DNA of 64,000 bases from Streptomyces scopuliridis RB72. GTDB lineage: Bacteria > Actinomycetota > Actinomycetes > Streptomycetales > Streptomycetaceae. This document shows positions 44,983 to 52,900 of the stretch, piece by piece; position 1 is the first letter of the stretch, and each line of letters opens with the position of its first letter. A model generated the notes under the pieces. It had not been told where the DNA came from. It did not search any database and saw only the letters and a program-made list of their open reading frames with translations. A program made the position numbers and the translations under genes. The stretch lies in assembly GCF_000718095.1 (NCBI RefSeq), contig NZ_JOEI01000007.1:310001-374000 (forward strand). Direction: 5' to 3'.

Positions 44983-46326
44983 TCACCCCACGCGCTTCAG
45001 GCCCCGGATCGCCGGTACGGCCAGCAGCATGGCGCACACCCCCACATTGATCACCGCCCCGGCCACCAGCACTTCCCTTACGCCCACCGACTCCGCGACC
45101 GGCCCGGCCAGCGCCCGCCCCACCGCCAGCATGATCAGCGAGCCCGCCACGTCGTACGCGTGCAGCCGGTTGAGCGCCTCGGCGGGGATCTGCGTCTGGA
45201 CCGTCGTCGACCACATGACCAGCCAGAACGCCAGCGACACACCCCCGGTGAAGAAGCCCGCGGCCAGCAGCGGCACCGGCACGTCGTACGCCAGGACCAG
45301 TACGTTCGCGATCACCCCGAACAGCGCGAGCGTGCCCGCGAACAGCGGTCTGACCGGCCGCAGGCGCATCGCCAGCAGCCCGCCCACCACGTTGCCCGCA
45401 CCGGCGACCGTCATCATCAGACCGAACATCGCCGAGGAGTGCCGCTCGGTGACGACGACCGCCTCCAGCGGTGTGATCGGGCCGAGCACCGTGATGCCGT
45501 ACACCGACCAGACGGCGATGACCCCCCACAGCCAGGACCGGGCCCGGAACTCGCGCCATCCGCCCATCAGTTCGGCCAGCATCGACTCACCGGTCACCAC
45601 CGGCGCGACCGACTCCATCCGGATCAGGAAGAGACAGAGCCCGCTGATCCCGAAGGTGGCGGCGTTGACCCCGAAGATCAGTCCGGGCCCGCCGAAGCCG
45701 GCCAGCGCGCCCGCGATCGCGGGGCCCGCCATCGCGGTCAGCGCCTCCGCGACCCGCAGCACCGCGTTGCCCCGCTGCACATCGGGCGCGAGCCGCGGAA
45801 GCATGCTCGCCACCCCCGGCTGGAAGATCGCGGCGCCCAGGCCGTTGAGCGCGCTGAGCGCGTACACGAGCCAGAGCGCGGGCGCGCCGACGGCGAAGGC
45901 GACGGCCAGCACCGCCGTGCCCACCATCCGTATGCCGTCCGCCAGCACCATCATCCGGCGCGGGGTGAACCGGTCGGCCAGCACTCCGCCGACGAGCACG
46001 AACCCCGCGAAGCACAGCATCCAGGCGCCGAGCGCGAAGCTGACGGACGACGCGCCGTACCCGGCGTCCAGCAGACCGGCGGCGAGGGCGACCGGCACCA
46101 TGCCGTCCCCGAAGCGCGCGACGGTACGGGCGAGGAAGAAGAGCCGGAAGTTACGGTTCCAGAGGGTACGGGCGGCCCCTTCCGGAGCCGCCTCGGCCGG
46201 GGCTGTCCCGTCCAGGGCTTCGTACGGGGCTTCGTACGGGGCTTCGTACGGGGCTTCGTACGGGGGTGCGGTCGGTTCGGGGCCCGGTTCGGGAATGCGC
46301 GGAGCCGCCGTGCGCTTTTCTGTCAC
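44983..46326 (-). CDS. MFS transporter of the drug-efflux (MFS_3 / TetV-like) type
   Basis: A 447-residue polytopic protein. RNFRLFFLARTVARFGDGM starts the first helix, and GVLADRFTPRRMMVLADGIRM is the loop 2-3 motif of MFS_3 exporters, followed by LNGLGAAIFQPGVASMLPRL. The GTG at 46326 gives MTEKRTAAPRIPEP; a TTG at 46344 is in frame. The N-terminal cytoplasmic part includes four PYEA units encoded by a perfect 12-bp tandem repeat. It is divergent from a GlxA-type regulator, with an 87-base gap containing a TGGTC-TG-GACCA palindrome, so regulation by that neighbour is plausible. Confidence 0.88.
   Translation of the reverse strand: MTEKRTAAPRIPEPGPEPTAPPYEAPYEAPYEAPYEALDGTAPAEAAPEGAARTLWNRNFRLFFLARTVARFGDGMVPVALAAGLLDAGYGASSVSFALGAWMLCFAGFVLVGGVLADRFTPRRMMVLADGIRMVGTAVLAVAFAVGAPALWLVYALSALNGLGAAIFQPGVASMLPRLAPDVQRGNAVLRVAEALTAMAGPAIAGALAGFGGPGLIFGVNAATFGISGLCLFLIRMESVAPVVTGESMLAELMGGWREFRARSWLWGVIAVWSVYGITVLGPITPLEAVVVTERHSSAMFGLMMTVAGAGNVVGGLLAMRLRPVRPLFAGTLALFGVIANVLVLAYDVPVPLLAAGFFTGGVSLAFWLVMWSTTVQTQIPAEALNRLHAYDVAGSLIMLAVGRALAGPVAESVGVREVLVAGAVINVGVCAMLLAVPAIRGLKRVG
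46215..46262. repeat. four perfect 12-bp tandem repeats inside an MFS gene
   Basis: GGGCTTCGTACG is repeated exactly four times. It codes for repeated PYEA in the N-terminal tail on the minus strand. Perfect identity suggests recent slippage. Confidence 0.9.
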
Positions 46327-46348
46327 AGACGCGACTGATATCAAGTAA

Positions 46349-46360
46349 TGGTCTGGACCA
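46349..46360. promoter_or_regulatory. 12-bp palindrome between divergent MFS and GlxA-type genes
   Basis: TGGTC-TG-GACCA lies 23 bases beyond the MFS start and 54 bases before the regulator start. A plausible operator for a dimeric protein, but short enough to occur by chance. Confidence 0.35.
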
Positions 46361-46413
46361 CCAGAGCCCATCCGGGGAACGGACCGCGAAGACCGAGGAG
46401 AGGAGAGCACGCC

Positions 46414-47406
46414 ATGCCGGACCATCGCCCGCACCGGGTCGTCGTCCTCGCCCTCGACGGGCTGATCCCCTTCGAACTGGGCATCCCGCAGCGGATCTTC
46501 GGCCGCGCCCGCGACTCCTCGCGCGCGCCGCTGTACGAGATCGTGACCTGCTCGGTCCGGGAACCGGGGCCGGTACGGACCGACGCCGACTTCTCGATCC
46601 TCGTCGAGAACGGCCCCGAGACGCTCGCCACCGCCGACACCGTGGTCGTCCCGGCGTCCCACGAACTCGGTCCGGTCTTCGACGAGGGCAGGCTCACCGA
46701 CGAGCTCCGCGCCGCCTTCGACCTGCTGCGGCCGGGCACCCGCATGGTCTCGATCTGCACCGGCAGTTACGTGCTGGCCGCCGCCGGATTCCTGGACGAC
46801 CGCCCCGCCACCACCCACTGGTCCTCCGCCGCCCACTTCCAGCGGATGTTCCCGCGGGTCAAGGTGGACGCGGATGTCCTGTTCATCGACGACGGCGACG
46901 TACTGACCTCCGCCGGGGTCGCCGCCGGGATCGATCTGTGCCTGCATATCGTCCGGCGCGACCACGGCACGGCGGTCGCCAACGAGGTCGCCCGGCGTAC
47001 GGTCGTCCCCCCGTACCGGGACGGCGGCCAGGCGCAGTACATCCGGCGCCCGGTCCCCGAACCGCAGCTGGCGACCACCGCGACCGCCCGTGACTGGGCC
47101 CTCGCGCGCCTCCACGAGCCGATCCAGCTGCGTGACATGGCGGAGCAGGAGTCGATGTCCGTACGGACGTTCACCCGCCGCTTCCGCGAGGAGGCCGGGA
47201 TCAGCCCCGGGCAGTGGCTGGTGCTGCAACGGATCGAACGGGCCAGACAGCTGCTGGAGTCGACGGATCTGTCGGTCGATCAGGTGGCGCGGGACGCGGG
47301 GTTCGGCACGGCGCAGTCGATGCGCCAGCATCTCCAGTCGGCGCTGGGCGTCCCGCCGACGGTCTACCGGCGCACGTTCCGCGCGGGATCCGGACCGGGC
47401 CGGTAG
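46414..47406 (+). CDS. GlxA-type transcriptional regulator (DJ-1/PfpI + AraC)
   Basis: A 330-residue protein. The N-terminal about 190 residues form a DJ-1/PfpI-like domain (VVVLALDGLIPFELGIP and VSICTGSYVLAAAGFLDDRPATTHW, the cysteine elbow being conserved). The C-terminal 100 residues are an AraC helix-turn-helix pair: MAEQESMSVRTFTRRFREEAG and STDLSVDQVARDAGFGTAQSMRQHL. The ATG at 46414 has GAGGAGAGGAG upstream. In S. coelicolor proteins of this family act as cAMP-CRP-like or metabolic regulators; here the divergent efflux transporter is the nearest candidate target. Confidence 0.93.
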   Translation: MPDHRPHRVVVLALDGLIPFELGIPQRIFGRARDSSRAPLYEIVTCSVREPGPVRTDADFSILVENGPETLATADTVVVPASHELGPVFDEGRLTDELRAAFDLLRPGTRMVSICTGSYVLAAAGFLDDRPATTHWSSAAHFQRMFPRVKVDADVLFIDDGDVLTSAGVAAGIDLCLHIVRRDHGTAVANEVARRTVVPPYRDGGQAQYIRRPVPEPQLATTATARDWALARLHEPIQLRDMAEQESMSVRTFTRRFREEAGISPGQWLVLQRIERARQLLESTDLSVDQVARDAGFGTAQSMRQHLQSALGVPPTVYRRTFRAGSGPGR

Positions 47407-47443
47407 CAGGTGTCCACGCGGCGGCCGGCTGAGGGGCGCTCAG

Positions 47444-47494
47444 GAGCCGGATGGCGGGCGCGCACGCGCCGCGGCGCCGTCCGCCATCCGGCTC
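47444..47494. terminator. hairpin terminator after the GlxA-type gene
   Basis: GAGCCGGATGGCGG (47444-47457) is exactly complementary to CCGCCATCCGGCTC (47481-47494), with a GC-rich 23-base loop. It lies 38 bases beyond the stop codon. Confidence 0.8.
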
Positions 47495-47629
47495 ACCCCG
47501 GCGTACGGGCCCCGAGAACCGGCGCCGGGCCACGAACCGCACTCGCCGAGGACGCGACCCGCGCCCCTGGACCCCGGCCGGACAGGATCTCGGCGCGCCC
47601 TCGGCGTCCCCTCGCGGCGGATGGCTCAT

Positions 47630-47649
47630 CCCGGCGTGATCACGCCGGG
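47630..47649. promoter_or_regulatory. 20-bp perfect palindrome
   Basis: CCCGGCGTGA is followed immediately by its reverse complement. It stands 36 bases beyond the stop of the minus-strand HATPase gene and 136 bases from the GlxA terminator. As a hairpin it has no loop, so it may form a smaller stem as terminator or be a protein-binding site. Confidence 0.55.
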
Positions 47650-47684
47650 GTGCCCCGTCAACGGCGATTCGGGGGATCGACGCG

Positions 47685-48158
47685 TCACGCGGGCCGCGGT
47701 ACAGCGCAGGGGGGCTCATACGTGGCAGGGGCATATGCTTCCGCCGCCACCCCCGGCGCGCTTCTGTCGACCTCGCACCAGATGCGCTTGCCCGCGCCCT
47801 CCGGCTGCCAGCCCCACCGGTCGGCGAGGCCGTCGACCAGTTCCAGACCGCGGCCGTTGGTGTCCTCGCCGTCCGCGTGGCGCGGGCGCGGCGGGCAGGC
47901 GCTCGTATCGGCGACCTCCACCCGTACCGTGCCGGCCTCGGCCGCGCCCGAGCCGAAGAGCATCCGCAGCACGGCCGGACAGCCGGTGTGCACCACGGCG
48001 TTGGTGACCAGCTCCGAGATGAGCAGGATCAGCGTCTCGGCGACCGGCTCATCGTCCTTTATTCCGGAACCGGCCAGCCTGGAACGGGCCCATCTGCGGG
48101 CCCGCCCCACCTCCGCGGGATCCGGCCCGACCTCCAACTGAACCTGAAGCACCTGCAC
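47685..48158 (-). CDS. RsbW-like anti-sigma/ATP-binding kinase (HATPase_c)
   Basis: A 157-residue GHKL ATPase of the anti-sigma factor type. The N-box SELVTNAVVHT is at 48-58, and NGRGLELVDGLADRWGW contains the glycine box. Such proteins bind or phosphorylate STAS antagonists to control sigma factors; Streptomyces has dozens. Here a STAS protein gene lies 1.1 kb away. Most small HATPases of this type lack a proven partner. The ATG is the first plausible start; no ribosome binding site is clear. Its C-terminal 25 residues are Pro/Ala-rich. Confidence 0.9.
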   Translation of the reverse strand: MQVLQVQLEVGPDPAEVGRARRWARSRLAGSGIKDDEPVAETLILLISELVTNAVVHTGCPAVLRMLFGSGAAEAGTVRVEVADTSACPPRPRHADGEDTNGRGLELVDGLADRWGWQPEGAGKRIWCEVDRSAPGVAAEAYAPATYEPPCAVPRPA

Positions 48159-48216
48159 CGCTCACACCATCCGAACCGGCGGACACATCGCCTCGCGCCT
48201 CGACAAGGGCCTCAAC

Positions 48217-48243
48217 AGAGTCACAAGAGTCTCAAGAGTCACG
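48217..48243. repeat. three tandem 9-bp repeats upstream of the HATPase gene
   Basis: AGAGTCACA, AGAGTCTCA and AGAGTCACG follow without gaps, about 60-85 bases upstream of the HATPase start. They may form an activator or repressor array. Confidence 0.65.
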
Positions 48244-48330
48244 GAACGTGATTTCCTTGCGAGACAGCATGGTTGACGTACAGTCACCGCAACAAGCGCT
48301 TCGGGCATATTCCAGCGCGAAGGAGTACGC

Positions 48331-48519
48331 GTGGTGCATACTGTGCGACGCCCGCCGCGGGAAGTCGAACACGGGCGCACACGGCGCCTCACTACCGCGC
48401 GAGCGGCGCACATTCGCGATCCCGGAGCCGCCGTACCGGCAGCACCGCGACCGTCGCGCCTCACAACGTCTCGCACCCCACGGAGCGTACCGGAGGCCGT
48501 ACACGACTCCGGCCTGTGA
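48331..48519 (+). CDS. possible small basic protein
   Basis: A GTG with GAAGGAG five bases upstream opens a 62-codon frame (MVHTVRRPPREVEHGRTRRL...). The product is very basic and rich in Arg, Thr and Pro. In favour: an excellent ribosome binding site and a plausible spacing. Against: third-position GC is only moderate for this genome, and no family is recognised. I treat it as a candidate only. Confidence 0.3.
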   Translation: MVHTVRRPPREVEHGRTRRLTTARAAHIRDPGAAVPAAPRPSRLTTSRTPRSVPEAVHDSGL

Positions 48520-48696
48520 CGGCCCGCCACCAGGACACAACCCGGTATCGGCCCCGGGCACCGCGCTCCGGCCACGGACGGTGACGCAACAGAGCGCTGA
48601 GGCCAGAGCTTTCCCCTTCCAGCGGAAGGGAGTTGCCACAGCCGGACGGGACGGACTTACCGGCCCGGGGCCGGCGCACCGGCCCCGGGACGCACA

Positions 48697-49209
48697 TCAG
48701 GGCTCCGGTGTCACGTAGTACGCCGCGAAGCCGGACAGGATCTCACCTTCATGGATCCTGCCGTCGTGGTCCACGTCCAGCTCCGCCGCCACCCGCGCCG
48801 CCGCCTCCGGCTCGACCCCGAGCACCCGCAGCGCGCGCTCGGCCGACGCGGGGGTCACACCGCCGCCGTCCTCGTCGGCGACGGCGATCGCGGCACGCAG
48901 GAACGGGCGGGCGATCTCCGCGAACCGCTCCGGGTTGTCCCGCAGCCGCTTCACCGCGCCGGTGACGAACTCCTGCCTGCTGACCCGCTGGTCGCCGTCC
49001 ACATCCGCGATCCCGGCCATGCCCTGCCAGAACGCCTCGGCCCCGCTGTAGAGCGCCTGTCCCTTGTCGGAGCGTGCCGTCGTACCGAACTCCGCGAGCA
49101 GCGCCGCCGCCGCTCCGCTGAAGTCGTCGCGGTCGATGTACCCGCTGCCGTCCTGGTCGAAGGCTGCGAACCGGGAGGCGATCTTGGCCTCGTACTCTGC
49201 GCTGTCCAT
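48697..49209 (-). CDS. EF-hand calcium-binding protein (calerythrin-like)
   Basis: A 170-residue protein with four EF-hand positions. Loop 1 DQDGSGYIDRDDF (18-30), loop 2 DVDGDQRVSRQEF (69-81) and loop 4 DVDHDGRIHEGEI (145-157) keep the Asp/Glu ligands. Loop 3 (DEDGGGVTPASAE, 112-124) lacks the usual glutamate at position 12 spacing and may bind weakly. The plan resembles Streptomyces CabB/CabC and Saccharopolyspora calerythrin, thought to buffer or sense calcium in aerial growth. The ATG at 49209 begins the first EF helix; the open frame upstream is not supported. Confidence 0.93.
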   Translation of the reverse strand: MDSAEYEAKIASRFAAFDQDGSGYIDRDDFSGAAAALLAEFGTTARSDKGQALYSGAEAFWQGMAGIADVDGDQRVSRQEFVTGAVKRLRDNPERFAEIARPFLRAAIAVADEDGGGVTPASAERALRVLGVEPEAAARVAAELDVDHDGRIHEGEILSGFAAYYVTPEP

Positions 49210-49264
49210 GCCCGGAGCGTACGACGGCCGGGGGCCGCGATGTGTCCCGTTGCGCGGAGAGTGG

Positions 49265-49639
49265 CTATGCCGAAAGCGGCTGGACGGCGTCATCGACGGC
49301 CGCGGGCACGTCCGGGTAGACCTCGAAGAGACGGCGTACGCCCAGGGCCGCCAGAACCCTGTTGACGTGCGAACCCGCCTCGGCGCCACGGGCCGGGAGG
49401 ATGACGTGGAGCCTGCCCCGGCAGGAGTGGAGCAGCCTGCGCGAGGCGATCAGTACGCCGACCCCGCTGGAGTCGCAGAAGAACACCTGAGAGAGATCGA
49501 GCACCAGCGCGTGGCGCCCGGCGGCGACCGCGTCATGGACCCGCTGACGGACCTCCGGCGAGGTCATGAGATCCAGCTCGCCGGTGATGTGCAGCACGGT
49601 CCACGGGCCCTGCTCGGACTCCTCCATCGTGAGCGTCAC
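49265..49639 (-). CDS. STAS-domain anti-sigma factor antagonist
   Basis: A 124-residue SpoIIAA/RsbV-type protein. HITGELDLMTSPEV and VLDLSQVFFCDSSGVGVL are typical; the phosphorylatable serine is in CDSSG (residues 57-58). Dephosphorylated STAS proteins release sigma factors by binding the anti-sigma kinase. The GTG at 49639 with GGAAAGG upstream is used. It is the gene next to the EF-hand gene on the same strand, and the ECF sigma gene is divergent. Confidence 0.93.
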   Translation of the reverse strand: MTLTMEESEQGPWTVLHITGELDLMTSPEVRQRVHDAVAAGRHALVLDLSQVFFCDSSGVGVLIASRRLLHSCRGRLHVILPARGAEAGSHVNRVLAALGVRRLFEVYPDVPAAVDDAVQPLSA

Positions 49640-49666
49640 GCGCCTGGACCTTTCCTCGGGTTCCTG

Positions 49667-49695
49667 GGCTGATCCGGAAGAGGCTGATCCGGAAG
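49667..49695. repeat. 15-bp-period direct repeat upstream of the STAS gene
   Basis: GGCTGATCCGGAAG is found at 49667-49680 and 49682-49695. The pair lies 28-56 bases upstream of the STAS start, in the 328-base gap shared with the ECF sigma gene. No gene is seen in this gap; a regulatory role is possible. Confidence 0.55.
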
Positions 49696-49967
49696 TTGTC
49701 CTTCCTCATCCCCGCCACTGCCCCGCCGCGCCCCCGCGAAACGTGGTGAAACCTCACGCCGCCGCCCGCGGCGGGCCCGCAGGAGCGCCTCGGGGGCGCA
49801 CTTGGGCAAAGGGGAGTGCGTTGTCGGTGGCGCCGACTACATTCGAAGGAACGGTGGCCAATGGTGGCCGTCGGCGCGCTTCGACATGATGGTGGACAGG
49901 GGCACGGGACCGGACAGAGGCACAGGCAGGCGCACAGAGGAGCAGGGCGAACAGGGCTGGGGGTCGC

Positions 49968-50549
49968 ATGGCGAAGGACACACCGCCCCGCTGGGACCGC
50001 AGGATGCACCAGCGGCTGTCGCGGGGCGAGGCGGCGGCTCTCGGTGAGCTGTACGACCGGTACGCGTCGCTGGTGCACGGCCTGGCCCACCGGGTGCTGG
50101 ACGACGACGACGCGGCGGACCGCGTCACCCGTGAGGTCTTCGGTCATGTCTGGGAGAAGCCGGACACGTACGACCCCAAACAGGGCTCCATACGTTCCTG
50201 GGTGGCGAAAGTCACACAGCGGCTGGCCGTGCAGCGGCTCCGGCGTACGGAAGCGGAGGCGTACGAGGCGCGCGGCGAGGGTTCGGCGGAGGAGCTGGAG
50301 CAGAAGATAAGCCGGGTCTCGGTGGCCGCGCGGGCGGACTACATAGTCAGGTCGATGCCGACGCCCCTGTGGGACGCGCTGGAGCTGGCGTACTTCCAGC
50401 GCAGGGACTACCGCCAGACCGCGGCGGACCTCGGTGTCACGGAGGACGAGGCGCGGCGCCGGCTGCGGCTCGGGCTGCAACTGCTCTCCACGGCCAACGC
50501 CCAAGCAGGGAGCGGCTCGTCACCGCCGGACAACGGACGTTCCTTGTGA
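49968..50549 (+). CDS. ECF-type RNA polymerase sigma factor
   Basis: A 193-residue sigma-70 family protein. Region 2 covers about 20-90 (LGELYDRYASLVHGLAHRVLDDDDAADRVTREVFGHVWEKPDTYDPKQGSIRSWV). Region 4 lies at about 125-178 (ALELAYFQRRDYRQTAADLGVTEDEARRRLRLGLQLL). The short tail fits a minimal ECF factor. The ATG has GGGCTGGGGG nearby rather than a strong site. Its stop codon overlaps the start of the anti-sigma gene, so both are co-expressed in balance. Confidence 0.93.
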   Translation: MAKDTPPRWDRRMHQRLSRGEAAALGELYDRYASLVHGLAHRVLDDDDAADRVTREVFGHVWEKPDTYDPKQGSIRSWVAKVTQRLAVQRLRRTEAEAYEARGEGSAEELEQKISRVSVAARADYIVRSMPTPLWDALELAYFQRRDYRQTAADLGVTEDEARRRLRLGLQLLSTANAQAGSGSSPPDNGRSL

Positions 50550-51877
50550 CCGGCCCTCTGGACGGCGGCGCCCATGACGGCCGCGATCCGGACGAGCGGG
50601 CGGCGTTCCTCCGTATCCCGGCCCCGAGGACGGCGCCGGACGACATGACGGAAGAGGAGAGACCGCCGACACCGGAGCAGCGGCAGGCGCCGCGGGCGCC
50701 GGAGCCGCGGGCGCCGGAGCCGCGGGCGCCGGAGCCGCGGCAGGCGCCAGAGGCCCGTGAGGCGGCGCCCGTCGCCGAGCCGCTGTCGCACAAGGTGCTC
50801 ATGTCGCTGCTCGGAGCCTGGGCGCTGAGCGCCTGCTCCGCCGAGGAGACCGCGCTCGTCGAGGCGCATCTCACCGAGTGCGCCCCCTGCGCGGACGAGG
50901 CGCTCCGGCTGCGCGACGCCGTAGGACTGCTGCACGCCGACGGGAACCTGGACCTCGACCCGCTGCTGCGCTCCCGCGTGCTGGAGAACGCTCTCGGCCG
51001 CCGCCCCGCCCGTGTCCCGGTGCCCGGCTGGGCCGCCCCGTACGACGCCGAGACCGCGCGGCTCGACGCGCTCCTGCGGGACATCGGCGACGCCGAGTGG
51101 CACGCGCCCGTACGGCTCAAGTGGTACGAGGACGAGGGAGCCGTCTCCCGCCGGACAACCGTCGCCGGGGTGATCGGCCATCTGATGACCGTCGACGGCC
51201 TCGTCGCGACCTCCCTCGGGCTCGACGACCCGATCGGCTCCGACGCCTCCGCCCACCCGACCGAGCGTACGGAGAACTTCTGGCGGGCCGCGAAGCCCCC
51301 GCCGACCCGCACCGTCCACGAGCCCTGGCGCGAGCAGAGCCACACCCTCATCAGGACGGTGTCCTTCGCGGGCCGCGGGGTCGCCGAACTCTCCGTGTCG
51401 TACGGGTTCTTCGCCCTGCCCCTGCGCGACGCGCTGCTCGACCGCGCCTTCGAGTGCTGGGTGCACGGCGCGGACATCGCGGAGGCGGTGGACTACCCGT
51501 ACAAGCCGCCCACCAGCGGCCATCTGCACGAGATGATCGATCTGGCGACGCGGCTGCTGCCCGCCGCCCTCGCCATCCGCCGCCGGAGCGGTCTCGCGAC
51601 ACCGGCCCGGGAGCTGGTGACGGCGGGCTCGCCCGGCAGGTCGCTGCATCTGGAGATCGAGGGCGCGGGCGGCGGCGACTGGTTCATCGCGCTGGACTCG
51701 CCGGCGGCGGTCGGCTCCCGCGAGCGGGCCGTGGCGCACGTCGCGCTGGACGGCGTCGAGTTCTGCCAGCTGGTGGCCGGACGGGTGTCGCCGGAGGACG
51801 CGGCGGCGGGCCAGGACGGTGACCGTGAGGCGATCAGGGACGTGCTGTTCGCGGCGGCCACGATGAGCCGTCTCTGA
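50546..51877 (+). CDS. zinc-finger anti-sigma factor fused to mycothiol-dependent isomerase (MDMPI) domain
   Basis: The GTG overlaps the sigma-factor TGA (GTGA). An N-terminal Pro/Glu/Arg-rich region contains three perfect PEPRA units. Residues about 90-130 form the zinc anti-sigma motif HLTECAPCADEA (H-x3-C-x2-C). The rest is a maleylpyruvate isomerase/DinB-like domain and its C-terminal domain: WHAPVRLKWYEDEG, TVAGVIGHLMTVDGL and ECWVHGADIAEAV fit the metal-binding fold of mycothiol-dependent enzymes. The fusion suggests redox or thiol sensing by the anti-sigma factor, which is inference. 443 residues. Confidence 0.9.
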   Translation: MTGPLDGGAHDGRDPDERAAFLRIPAPRTAPDDMTEEERPPTPEQRQAPRAPEPRAPEPRAPEPRQAPEAREAAPVAEPLSHKVLMSLLGAWALSACSAEETALVEAHLTECAPCADEALRLRDAVGLLHADGNLDLDPLLRSRVLENALGRRPARVPVPGWAAPYDAETARLDALLRDIGDAEWHAPVRLKWYEDEGAVSRRTTVAGVIGHLMTVDGLVATSLGLDDPIGSDASAHPTERTENFWRAAKPPPTRTVHEPWREQSHTLIRTVSFAGRGVAELSVSYGFFALPLRDALLDRAFECWVHGADIAEAVDYPYKPPTSGHLHEMIDLATRLLPAALAIRRRSGLATPARELVTAGSPGRSLHLEIEGAGGGDWFIALDSPAAVGSRERAVAHVALDGVEFCQLVAGRVSPEDAAAGQDGDREAIRDVLFAAATMSRL

Positions 51878-51910
51878 GCCGTCTCCGAAAACCGCTCCGG
51901 CCGGGACCGG

Positions 51911-52795
51911 TCAGCCGAAGACGACGGTGCGGTGCCCATTGAGCAGGATCCGGTGCTCCGCGTGCCACTTCACCGCGCGCGCCAGCGCCTGGCACTCCAC
52001 GTCCCGGCCGATCGCGACCAGTTGAGCGGGCGTCACCTGATGGCCGACCCGCTCGACCTCCTGCTCGATGATCGGGCCCTCGTCGAGATCGGCCGTCACA
52101 TAGTGCGCCGTCGCGCCGATCAGCTTCACGCCCCGCGCGTGCGCCTGGTGGTACGGCTTGGCGCCCTTGAAGCTCGGCAGGAAGGAGTGGTGGATATTGA
52201 TGATCCGGCCGTTCAGCTGCTTGCACAGATCGTCCGAGATGACCTGCATATAGCGGGCGAGCACCACCAGCTCCACCCGCTCCGCGCGGACCAGCTCCAG
52301 CAGTTCGGCCTCGGCCGCCGCCTTGGTGTCCCTGGTCACCGGGATGTGGTGGAACGGGATGTCGTACGAGGCGGCCAGATCGGCGAAGTCCGTATGGTTC
52401 GAGACGACCGCGACGATGTCCACCGGCAGGGCGCCGATGCCGGCCCGGAAGAGCAGATCGTTCAGGCAGTGGCCGAACTTGCTGACCATGAGGATGATCC
52501 GCATCCGCTCGTCCGCGCGGTGGATCGCCCACTCCATCCGGAACGAGTCACCGATGGCGGCGAAGCTCGCCCGCAGCTTCTCCACGGTCACCGGGGCGTC
52601 CGCCGAGAAGTGCACCCGCATGAAGAAGAGACCCGTGTCGTGGTCCCCGAACTGCTGACTGTCCTCGATGTTGCAGCCGGTCATGAAGAGATAGCTCGAC
52701 ACGGCGTGCACGATGCCCTGCTTGTCCGGGCAGGACAGCGTGAGCACGTACTGATCGGACGGCGGGGCGGCGGGTGGCGGCGTGGCGGTGGTCAT
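51911..52795 (-). CDS. purU: formyltetrahydrofolate deformylase PurU
   Basis: Hydrolyses 10-formyl-tetrahydrofolate to formate and THF, balancing one-carbon pools for purine synthesis. The protein has 294 residues. An ACT-like N-terminal domain (LTLSCPDKQGIVHAVSSYLF, about 16-95) precedes the formyltransferase domain with INIHHSFLPSFKGAKPYHQA and TADLDEGPIIEQ, which hold the catalytic Asn, His and Asp. The ATG at 52795 is used; an upstream in-frame GTG at 52813 is possible. It is convergent with the anti-sigma gene, 33 bases apart. Confidence 0.96.
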   Translation of the reverse strand: MTTATPPPAAPPSDQYVLTLSCPDKQGIVHAVSSYLFMTGCNIEDSQQFGDHDTGLFFMRVHFSADAPVTVEKLRASFAAIGDSFRMEWAIHRADERMRIILMVSKFGHCLNDLLFRAGIGALPVDIVAVVSNHTDFADLAASYDIPFHHIPVTRDTKAAAEAELLELVRAERVELVVLARYMQVISDDLCKQLNGRIINIHHSFLPSFKGAKPYHQAHARGVKLIGATAHYVTADLDEGPIIEQEVERVGHQVTPAQLVAIGRDVECQALARAVKWHAEHRILLNGHRTVVFG

Positions 52796-52900
52796 GACCC
52801 CAGAGGATCCCACATCTGTCCCGCGCGCCCCGGAATCGGCCAGTACGTGGACATTGCGCCGAGTGACGCCGAGTGACGCCCTGGGTGCACCGTGGTGCCG

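Larger units (their letters stand above)
48159..48696. other. gene-poor region between HATPase and EF-hand genes
   Basis: It contains the HATPase promoter side with the 9-bp repeats, a TTGACG at 48273-48278 with no matching -10, and one candidate small gene at 48331. Third-position GC in the remaining open frames is too low to support further genes. Confidence 0.4.
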
